Shown: in pieces, positions 7,214 through 12,247 of the stretch
Layout: each line of letters opens with the position of its first letter
How positions within the stretch are numbered: the stretch's first letter is position 1
DNA from: an uncultured Collinsella sp.
Lineage (GTDB): Bacteria; Actinomycetota; Coriobacteriia; Coriobacteriales; Coriobacteriaceae
Assembly: GCA_900553475.1 (NCBI GenBank)
Contig: USEF01000032.1
Location: 1 to 12,247 of the forward strand
DNA: 12,247 nucleotides
Direction of reading: 5' to 3'
Position numbers and translations under genes: made by a program
The notes under the pieces: generated by a model
Seen by the model: the letters and a program-made list of their open reading frames with translations, nothing else
What the model was told of the DNA's origin: nothing
Databases searched by the model: none

Positions 7214-7561
7214 ATGAAGATCGTAGGCGTTGCCGCCTGTACTGTGGGTATCGCCCACACGTATATGGCCCAGAAGGCGATTCAGGATGAATGCGCCGCC
7301 CGTGGCATCGAGTGCAAGGTCGAGGCTCAGGGTGGCCTGGGTATCGAGAATGAGCTCACGCAGGAAGACGTGGACTCCGCCGACCTGGTCCTGGAGTCCG
7401 TCGACGTGGGTGTCGAGAACGAGGACCGTTTTGAGCAGAAGATGGCCGAGGGCAAGTTCCTGAAGGTCGGCACCTCGGATGTAATCGCCGATCCGGTAAA
7501 GATCATCGACCAGGCCATTGAGATCATCAAGGCGACGGGTGGCGCCGTTGACGCGCCCTAG
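7214..7561 (+). CDS. PTS fructose-family EIIB component (ends at an in-frame amber codon)
   Basis: Cytoplasmic phosphotransfer domain of a fructose-family phosphotransferase permease, 115 residues. The phosphorylated cysteine is Cys9 in AACTVGIAHTYM, matching the family pattern CxTGIAHT except for Val at the position after Thr. It continues with KVEAQGGLGIENEL and ends with the helix DPVKIIDQAIEIIK, a complete IIB domain of about 100 residues. Start ATG 7214 has AGAGGGA at 7203-7209; the frame is open back to 7112 but nothing there looks coding. The stop TAG (7559-7561) falls in the linker, and the same frame continues without a stop through the whole IIC domain. The original protein was probably a IIBC fusion of about 490 residues. 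No IIA domain is present in the window, so the phosphate donor must be encoded elsewhere. Confidence 0.88.
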   Translation: MKIVGVAACTVGIAHTYMAQKAIQDECAARGIECKVEAQGGLGIENELTQEDVDSADLVLESVDVGVENEDRFEQKMAEGKFLKVGTSDVIADPVKIIDQAIEIIKATGGAVDAP

Positions 7562-8686
7562 GCCGAGGCCAAGGCAGAGAAGAAGGCCGTCTCCGCTGCC
7601 CCGCAGGCCCCGACACCGGCGTCCAAGCAGTCTATCTTTGCCGATCCTGGCAAGACGCTGCTCAATGCATTCAATACCGGCGTTTCCTATTTTATCCCCA
7701 TCGTCGTTATCGGCGGCGTGTTTCTTGCCTTCTCGCTGGCATCCGGTACCGCCGGCGCCAACGGCATGGAGGTTACGAACCCGCTGATGGTGAGCCTTAA
7801 CACCATCGGCATGGCCGGCATCTCCATGATGATCCCGGTGCTTGCGGCATACATCTCCTACTCGATGGCCGGCAAGCCCGCGCTCGCCCCCGGTTTTGTC
7901 CTGGGCTACCTGGTCAACAACGCAGTCGTTACCCCTAACGGCAACAGCGTTTCGACCGGCTTCTTGGGCGCCATGATCATGGCGGTCATCTGCGGCTACT
8001 TTGTCCGCTGGATGAAGACCTGGAAGGTCAACAACACCATCCAGACCATCATGCCCATCCTGATCATCCCGATTCTGACCTCGCTTGTCCTGGGCATGGC
8101 CTATATCTACATCCTGGCCACGCCGCTTGGCTTTGTGATGGACTGGCTCACCGGCGTGCTCGGCAGCCTGCAGGGCGGTTCCGCAGTTGTCCTGGGTCTG
8201 GTCATTGGCGTTATGACCGCCTTCGATATGGGTGGCCCCATCAACAAGACCGCCTCGACCTTCACCATGGCCATCATGGCCTCCGGCATCTATGGCCCCA
8301 ACGGCATGTTCCGCGTCGCCGTCGCCATTCCCCCGATTGCCTGCGGCCTTGCTGCGCTCATCGCCAAGAACAAGTTCGATGACGCCGATCGCCAGATGGG
8401 TATCTCCGCACTGTTCATGGGCTGCATCGGCATTACCGAGGGCGCTATCCCCTTCGCGGTCAAGGACCTTGGCCACACCCTGCCCGGCATCTGCATCGGC
8501 TCTGCCGTGGGCGCGGCGCTCGCCGCCTTCCAGGGTATCGACTGCTACGTCCCGCACGGTGGCTTTATCGTCGCCCTTGCCACCAACAACGTCGCGCTGT
8601 TCTGCCTGGACATCGTGATTGGCGCCGTGGTCGCCGCTGCAATCCTGATTGCCATGAAGCCCACGCTCGACAAGCAGGCCAAGTAA
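7562..8686 (+). CDS. PTS fructose-family EIIC component, in frame with IIB after TAG
   Basis: Membrane channel domain of the sugar permease, 374 codons in the same frame as IIB. A 27-residue Ala/Lys/Pro-rich linker (AEAKAEKKAVSAAPQAP...) is followed by the first membrane span (FNTGVSYFIPIVVIGGVFLA). Family hallmarks follow: PALAPGFVLGYLVNN, FDMGGPINKTAST (from 8222) and GITEGAIPFAVKD (from about 8429). Stop is TAA 8684-8686. No ATG, GTG or TTG occurs in frame between 7562 and the GTG at 7718. That GTG lies inside the first membrane span and has no good ribosome site, so a separate, complete IIC seems hard to initiate. It may be made only by readthrough of TAG 7559, be a pseudogene caused by one substitution, or be intact with a sequencing error. 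The domain itself shows no decay. Confidence 0.8.
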   Translation, partial: AEAKAEKKAVSAAPQAPTPASKQSIFADPGKTLLNAFNTGVSYFIPIVVIGGVFLAFSLASGTAGANGMEVTNPLMVSLNTIGMAGISMMIPVLAAYISYSMAGKPALAPGFVLGYLVNNAVVTPNGNSVSTGFLGAMIMAVICGYFVRWMKTWKVNNTIQTIMPILIIPILTSLVLGMAYIYILATPLGFVMDWLTGVLGSLQGGSAVVLGLVIGVMTAFDMGGPINKTASTFTMAIMASGIYGPNGMFRVAVAIPPIACGLAALIAKNKFDDADRQMGISALFMGCIGITEGAIPFAVKDLGHTLPGICIGSAVGAALAAFQGIDCYVPHGGFIVALATNNVALFCLDIVIGAVVAAAILIAMKPTLDKQAK

Positions 8687-8700
8687 ACCTTTAAGGACTC

Positions 8701-8761
8701 CGGTTGTGCGGAGGGATGGATTTGACTCCGCACAACCGCCCCTACACAACAAAATCCATCC
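8701..8761 (+). other. Long hairpin with loop complementary to downstream RNA
   Basis: CGGTTGTGCGGAG (8701-8713) pairs perfectly with CTCCGCACAACCG (8726-8738), 13 bp. Ten bases of the 12-nt loop (GGATGGATTT, 8714-8723) are also perfectly complementary to AAATCCATCC at 8752-8761. The two helices cannot both form fully for steric reasons, so a partial pseudoknot or a switch between structures is possible. It lies 15 nt after the IIC stop and has no T-run, so it is not a plain terminator. Confidence 0.6.
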
Positions 8762-8770
8762 GTACTGATA

Positions 8771-8789
8771 GGGCCCACATCTGGGTCCC
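8771..8789 (+). other. Short GC-rich hairpin before the GatZ-like gene
   Basis: GGGCCCA (8771-8777) pairs with TGGGTCCC (8782-8789) through a 7-bp stem with one bulged T and a CATC loop. AGGGAACTTTTG follows. It could be a weak terminator or attenuator, or part of the larger structure upstream. Confidence 0.4.
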
Positions 8790-8830
8790 AGGGAACTTTT
8801 GTCAAAAATCCTCTGGAGAAGGAGAACAAA

Positions 8831-10105
8831 ATGTCCAACCTCACCATCCGCCAGGCCGTTCAGGGCATGCTCAAACTGCAGGATAGCGGCGATCACGCAA
8901 CCATGGTCGGCATTGGCCCCATGAGCCCCAACCTGATTCAGGCCGTGTTCGAGCTTGCCAAGGACGAGGATTTCCCGCCCATGTTTATCGCCAGCCGCAA
9001 CCAGGTCGATATGGACGAGATGGGCGCCGGCTACGTCAACGGTTGGGACCAGACGCGCTTTGCCGCCGACATCAAGAAGGTCGCCGACGAGGTGGGTTAC
9101 ACCGGTCCGTACTACCTGTGCCGAGATCACGGCGGTCCGTGGCAGCGCGACGAGGAGCGTAACGCCCACCTGCCCGAGGATGAGGCCATGGAGCTCGCCC
9201 GCAAGTCCTTCGTCGCCGACATGGAGGCAGGCTTTGACCTGCTGATGGTCGACCCCACCAAGGATCCCTATCAGATCGGCAAGGTTATTCCGCTCGACGT
9301 GGTGCTTCGCCGCACGATCGATCTTATCGACTACCTTGAGCAGTACCGTCGCGAGCATAACCTGCCCGAGGTCGCCTATGAGGTCGGTACCGAGGAGACC
9401 AATGGCGGCTTGACCTCTACCGATAAGTACGAGGAGTTCATTTCTCAGCTGCAGCCCGAGCTCGAGAAGCGCGGCTGCCCCATGCCCACCTTTATCGTCG
9501 GCCAGACCGGCACCCTTACCCGCTGGACGGAGCAGGTCGGTCACTACAACTTCAAGAACGCCCGCGAGCTTGCCGATATGGCCAAGCGCTATGGCGTGGG
9601 CCTGAAGGAGCACAACGCCGACTATCTGGACGACGCGACGCTGCTCGAGCACATCCCGGCACACGTGACCGCCTCCAACGTCGCTCCGCAGTATGGCACC
9701 GAGGAGACCCGCGCCTACCTCAAGCTCTGCGCCACCGAGCAGATCCTGGTCGACAACGGTCTGTGCGATGACCCCTCCGACCTGTATCACACGCTGCTGG
9801 TCAAGGCTATCAAGACCGAGCGCTGGCGCAAGTGGATGACTGGCGACGACGTCAACCTGCAGGTCGATGACATCCTTGCCGACGATGAGCTCAGCCTGAA
9901 GATCCTGGATGTCTCCGGCCACTATGCGTTCAACGATCCCGAGGTCAAGGAGCAGGTCGAGAAGCTCTATCGCAACCTCGCTGCCCAGGACATCGACGGC
10001 AAGCGCTTTGTGATCGAGCACATCAAGCGCCCGATCAAGCAGTACGTCGTCGGTCTTAACCTCAAGGGCGTCACGACCCGCATCGAGGCCGCTCTTGCCG
10101 AGTAA
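8831..10105 (+). CDS. GatZ/KbaZ-like protein (tagatose-bisphosphate aldolase non-catalytic subunit family; possible sugar-phosphate epimerase)
   Basis: A 424-residue cytoplasmic protein, close to the 420 or so of GatZ. By eye it aligns distantly but along its length with E. coli GatZ: SRNQVD (55-60) with SNQVN, CRDHGGPWQ (97-105) with GGDHLGPNCWQ, YEVGTEETNGG (183-193) with YVIGTEVPVPGG, and LKEHNADYLDD (258-268) with YEAHSTDYQ. Asp99, His100, Glu188, Glu260 and His261 are likely active-site or metal-binding positions (inference from conservation). GatZ proteins are classically called helpers of the aldolase GatY/KbaY; from recollection, several relatives act as 4-epimerases of ketohexose phosphates such as tagatose 6-phosphate to fructose 6-phosphate. 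No GatY is in the window, which favours an enzymatic role. Start ATG 8831 follows a good AAGGAG site. It sits 144 nt after IIC, separated by structured RNA. Confidence 0.8.
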   Translation: MSNLTIRQAVQGMLKLQDSGDHATMVGIGPMSPNLIQAVFELAKDEDFPPMFIASRNQVDMDEMGAGYVNGWDQTRFAADIKKVADEVGYTGPYYLCRDHGGPWQRDEERNAHLPEDEAMELARKSFVADMEAGFDLLMVDPTKDPYQIGKVIPLDVVLRRTIDLIDYLEQYRREHNLPEVAYEVGTEETNGGLTSTDKYEEFISQLQPELEKRGCPMPTFIVGQTGTLTRWTEQVGHYNFKNARELADMAKRYGVGLKEHNADYLDDATLLEHIPAHVTASNVAPQYGTEETRAYLKLCATEQILVDNGLCDDPSDLYHTLLVKAIKTERWRKWMTGDDVNLQVDDILADDELSLKILDVSGHYAFNDPEVKEQVEKLYRNLAAQDIDGKRFVIEHIKRPIKQYVVGLNLKGVTTRIEAALAE

Positions 10106-10124
10106 GTAGCTTTTCCTACGCGAC

Positions 10125-10160
10125 GCCGGGCCTGGGGCATGTCCCAGCTGCAGGCCCGGC
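10125..10160 (+). other. GC-rich hairpin after the GatZ-like gene
   Basis: GCCGGGCCTG (10125-10134) pairs perfectly with CAGGCCCGGC (10151-10160), 10 bp. The 16-nt loop contains a smaller GGG/CCC pairing. No T-run follows. It forms a tandem with the terminator-like hairpin that starts 2 nt later. Confidence 0.65.
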
Positions 10161-10162
10161 AC

Positions 10163-10199
10163 ATGGGACAAAGGGGCAGTCCCTTTGTCCCATTCTTTT
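10163..10199 (+). terminator. Terminator-like hairpin between the GatZ-like and transaldolase genes
   Basis: ATGGGACAAAGGG (10163-10175), loop GCAGT, then CCCTTTGTCCCAT (10181-10193): a perfect 13-bp stem followed by TCTTTTG. It fits an intrinsic terminator, although the tail is not a clean T-run. Only about 30 nt separate it from the transaldolase start, too little for an obvious new promoter, so partial readthrough or an mRNA-stabilising role is likely. From recollection, similar GGGACAAAGGG hairpins recur in Collinsella intergenic DNA. Confidence 0.65.
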
Positions 10200-10229
10200 G
10201 AGTTTTAGCTTCCTTTGAAGGGGTTCACC

Positions 10230-10913
10230 ATGAAGTTCTTTATCGATACCGCCAATCTGGACGAGATTGCCGAGGCCAAGAGCTGGGGCTGCCTGGCCGG
10301 TGTTACCACCAACCCGTCCCTGTACGCCAAGACCGGCGGCAAGCTTGCCGACTTTGAGCCCCATATGCTCAAGATTGCCGAGCTCTGCGAGGGTCTGCCC
10401 GTGTCCGCCGAGTCCACCGCGACTACTGCCGAGGGCATGATCGAGGAGGGCAAGCGTCTTGCCGCCCTCGCTCCCAACATCGTGGTTAAGCTTCCCGTGT
10501 GCGAGGCCGGCCTTGCCGCCTGCCGCGCCCTGGCCGACGCAGGTGTGCGCGTCAACATGACGCTTGTTTTCTCGCCGACCCAGGCCTTGATGGCCGCCAA
10601 CGCCGGCGCTCGCTACATCAGCCCGTTTGTGGGGCGCTTCGATGACATCGCCGAGGACGGTATTTCGCAGCTCGACAATGTTGTGACTTGCATCAAGAAC
10701 TATGACTGGACCGGCAAGAACGTCGACGACACCGTTGAGATCATCACCGCTTCGGTCCGCACGCCCAACCATGTGACCCAGGCGGCGCTGCTTGGTGCCG
10801 ACATTGCGACCGTCCCCATGGCCGCTCTTAAGAAATGCTTGCATCACCCGCTGACCGACCAGGGCCTTGCCTCTTTTGAGGCTGATTGGCAGAAGGTCGT
10901 CGCTCAGGCTTAA
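10230..10913 (+). CDS. Transaldolase (short MipB/FSA-like subfamily)
   Basis: Class I aldolase-fold enzyme moving a dihydroxyacetone unit between sugar phosphates, 227 residues, the size of the short transaldolase and fructose-6-phosphate aldolase (FSA) subfamily. Visible motifs are FIDTANLDEI (4-13), GVTTNPSL (24-31), SAESTATTAEGM (59-70) and NIVVKLPV, with Schiff-base Lys87. Phe133 in SPFVGRFDD occupies the position that is Tyr in E. coli FSA, and Glu61 stands where FSA has Gln. Both point to true transaldolase rather than FSA activity, as in the Bacillus subtilis enzyme. Start ATG 10230 follows GAAGGGG at 10217-10223; the upstream TTG at 10215 is rejected because it overlaps that ribosome site. 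It lies 63 nt before the split transketolase genes, with which it probably acts in non-oxidative pentose phosphate conversion. Confidence 0.92.
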   Translation: MKFFIDTANLDEIAEAKSWGCLAGVTTNPSLYAKTGGKLADFEPHMLKIAELCEGLPVSAESTATTAEGMIEEGKRLAALAPNIVVKLPVCEAGLAACRALADAGVRVNMTLVFSPTQALMAANAGARYISPFVGRFDDIAEDGISQLDNVVTCIKNYDWTGKNVDDTVEIITASVRTPNHVTQAALLGADIATVPMAALKKCLHHPLTDQGLASFEADWQKVVAQA

Positions 10914-10924
10914 CGAGTGGATTG

Positions 10925-10953
10925 CCCCGGCATCGCGTCATCCGGTGCCGGGG
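10925..10953 (+). other. Intergenic hairpin between transaldolase and transketolase genes
   Basis: CCCCGGCA (10925-10932) pairs with TGCCGGGG (10946-10953), an 8-bp perfect stem extendable by a G-U and a C-G pair. TTGTTCTC follows. It sits 8 nt before the ribosome site of the next gene. It may be a weak terminator or an mRNA-processing and stability element that sets the ratio of transaldolase to transketolase. Confidence 0.55.
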
Positions 10954-10976
10954 TTGTTCTCAAGAGAGGAATTCGT

Positions 10977-11807
10977 ATGACCAACCAGGAGCTGGCGAAG
11001 GTCGCCAATGAGGTCAGGAAGGGTGTCGTGACTGCGGTTCACGCGGCCAAGTCGGGACATCCGGGTGGATCGCTCGGTGCTGCCGACATCATGACGTATC
11101 TGTACTTTGAGGAAATGAATATCGATCCTGCTGACCCTCACAAGGCCGATCGCGATCGCTTTGTGCTCTCCAAGGGTCACGCGGCGCCGGGCCTGTATTC
11201 GGTGTTGGCAAATCGCGGCTATTTTCCCGTCGAAGAGCTCGAGACGCTCCGCCATATTGGCAGCCGACTGCAGGGCCATCCCAACATGAACGACACCCCG
11301 GGCATCGATATGTCCACCGGATCGCTCGGTCAGGGTATCTCCGCCGCGGTTGGAATGGCACTCGCCGCAAAGCACTGGGGTGACAGCTACCGCGTTTACA
11401 CGTTGCTGGGCGACGGCGAGTGCGAGGAGGGCCAGGTGTGGGAGGCGGCCATGTTTGCCGGCAACCATGCGCTCGACAATCTTGTTGCCGTCGTCGACCA
11501 CAACGGCTTGCAGATTGACGGCACGATCGATGAGGTCAACTCGGCCATGCCGCTCGCTGACAAGTTCCGCGCCTTTAAGTGGCATGTGATCGAGCTAGCC
11601 GATGGCAACGACATGACACAGATTGAGGCGGCTTTCGCCGAGGCTCGTGAGGTGACCGGCGTGCCCGTCGCTATCATCGCCGAGACGGTGAAGGGCAAAG
11701 GCGTCTCCTTTATGGAGAACCAGGTTGGCTGGCATGGCAAGGCGCCCAACGATGAACAGTTTGAGCAGGCCATGGCCGAGCTTGCGGCAGCAGGAGAGGA
11801 GCTCTAA
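10977..11807 (+). CDS. Transketolase, N-terminal subunit
   Basis: Pyrophosphate-binding half of a two-gene transketolase, 276 residues, the usual length for such N-terminal subunits. It carries the thiamine diphosphate motif GDGECEEGQVWEAAMFAG (from 145) with HNG and Asn176. Substrate and cofactor histidines appear in SGHPGGS (His28), KGHAAP (His68) and LQGHP (His101), and a GSLGQG loop follows at 115-120. It transfers a two-carbon ketol unit between sugar phosphates, but only with the C-terminal subunit encoded next. Start ATG 10977 has AGAGAGGA about 7 nt upstream; the in-frame extension to 10917 runs through the intergenic hairpin and is rejected. The stop TAA overlaps the next start as TAATG, so the two halves are translationally coupled at equal stoichiometry. 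Confidence 0.95.
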   Translation: MTNQELAKVANEVRKGVVTAVHAAKSGHPGGSLGAADIMTYLYFEEMNIDPADPHKADRDRFVLSKGHAAPGLYSVLANRGYFPVEELETLRHIGSRLQGHPNMNDTPGIDMSTGSLGQGISAAVGMALAAKHWGDSYRVYTLLGDGECEEGQVWEAAMFAGNHALDNLVAVVDHNGLQIDGTIDEVNSAMPLADKFRAFKWHVIELADGNDMTQIEAAFAEAREVTGVPVAIIAETVKGKGVSFMENQVGWHGKAPNDEQFEQAMAELAAAGEEL

Positions 11808-12247
11808 TGGCAGAGGTCAAAAAAGTCGCCACGCGCGTAAGCTACGGCGAGGCGCTCGTCGAGCTGGGCAATGAGCACGATGACTTTGCAGTGCTCGATG
11901 CCGACCTGGCTGCCGCTACGCAGACGGGTAAGTTTAAGGCTGCGCACCCTGAGCGCTTCTACGATGCCGGCATTGCCGAGAGCAACTTGATGGGGCTTGC
12001 CGCCGGCATTGCAACCACGGGCCACGTCGCCTTTGCGAGCACCTTTGCCATGTTCGCCGCCGGCCGCGCGTACGAGCAGGTGCGCAACTCCATCGGCTAT
12101 CCGCACCTCAACGTCAAAATCGGCGCCACGCATGCGGGTATCTCGGTCGGTGAAGACGGCGCCACGCATCAGTGCTGCGAGGACATCGCGCTCATGCGCA
12201 CGATCCCGGGTATGACGGTGGTCGTTCCCGCCGATGACATCGAGGCT
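11807..12247 (+). CDS. Transketolase, C-terminal subunit (3' partial)
   Basis: Pyrimidine-binding half of the split transketolase, cut by the window end after 147 codons of an expected 300 or so. Start ATG 11807 overlaps the N-terminal subunit stop by one base, with GAGAGGAG just upstream. The sequence begins MAEVKKVATRVSYGEALVEL. It shows AVLDADLAAATQTGKF, the segment YDAGIAESNLMGLAAG with the catalytic Glu that activates thiamine diphosphate, FASTFAMFAAGRAYEQVRN, and THAGISVGEDGATHQCCEDIALM, all typical of this subunit. The frame is open to the last base. What follows (for example a kinase, an isomerase or the PTS IIA) is not visible. Confidence 0.95.
   Translation, partial: MAEVKKVATRVSYGEALVELGNEHDDFAVLDADLAAATQTGKFKAAHPERFYDAGIAESNLMGLAAGIATTGHVAFASTFAMFAAGRAYEQVRNSIGYPHLNVKIGATHAGISVGEDGATHQCCEDIALMRTIPGMTVVVPADDIEA

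Noticed and set aside
7718..8686. Independent IIC gene starting at GTG 7718
   Set aside because: This start lies inside the first membrane span, lacks a clear ribosome site, and would discard conserved IIC sequence encoded upstream in the same frame. It remains possible but is less likely than readthrough, mutation or error at TAG 7559.
8771..8800. T-box-like or other known riboswitch before the GatZ-like gene
   Set aside because: The stem GGGCCCA/TGGGTCCC followed by AGGGAAC superficially recalls regulatory leaders, but the conserved T-box sequence and other riboswitch cores are absent.
7037..10171. Minus-strand open frame of 1044 codons opposite the PTS and GatZ-like genes
   Set aside because: It is the antisense shadow of GC-rich genes. 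Its translation is low-complexity, rich in Gly, Asp and His, with no family resemblance, and it runs through intergenic hairpins. The plus-strand genes have clear motifs and ribosome sites.

Overview
This is a GC-rich, densely coding bacterial window (about 60% GC by eye, not computed). Gene content and style fit a gut actinobacterium of the Coriobacteriia, with a Collinsella-like organism as best guess. This rests on family recollection: an EF-G-like paralogue, a fructose-family PTS, split transketolase genes and GC-rich intergenic hairpins. No rRNA, tRNA, CRISPR array or insertion sequence was seen.

Layout. (1) 1-2169, plus strand: the 3' end of a polar amino-acid ABC importer operon, with solute-binding protein (5' truncated), permease and ATPase. 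The genes overlap (TAATG, then 8 nt) and end in a terminator. (2) 2480-4555, plus: a stand-alone elongation factor G-like GTPase with altered G3 and G4 motifs, closed by a strong, probably bidirectional terminator. (3) 4685-5668, minus: a membrane-anchored or secreted DNA-entry-type nuclease. (4) 5788-6798, minus: a LacI-family regulator, divergent from a sugar operon across a 415-nt control region with CG-centred operator-like palindromes. (5) 7214 to the window end, plus: a carbohydrate cluster of PTS IIB, PTS IIC, a GatZ/KbaZ-like protein, a transaldolase, and transketolase N- and C-terminal halves (the last cut by the window end).

How the sugar cluster may work (inference). The PTS permease would import and phosphorylate a ketose or related sugar. 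The GatZ-like protein, present without its usual aldolase partner GatY/KbaY, may epimerise the sugar phosphate. Transaldolase and the two-subunit transketolase would then feed the product into the pentose phosphate network. The divergent LacI protein is the obvious local regulator.

The most striking single observation is an in-frame amber codon (TAG, 7559-7561) exactly between the IIB and IIC domains. The frame stays open through the entire IIC domain, and no credible start codon exists for a separate IIC. This could be a recent nonsense mutation, programmed readthrough, or a sequencing error. Other notable items are the hairpin with a loop complementary to downstream sequence before the GatZ-like gene, and the tandem hairpins between the GatZ-like gene and the transaldolase gene.
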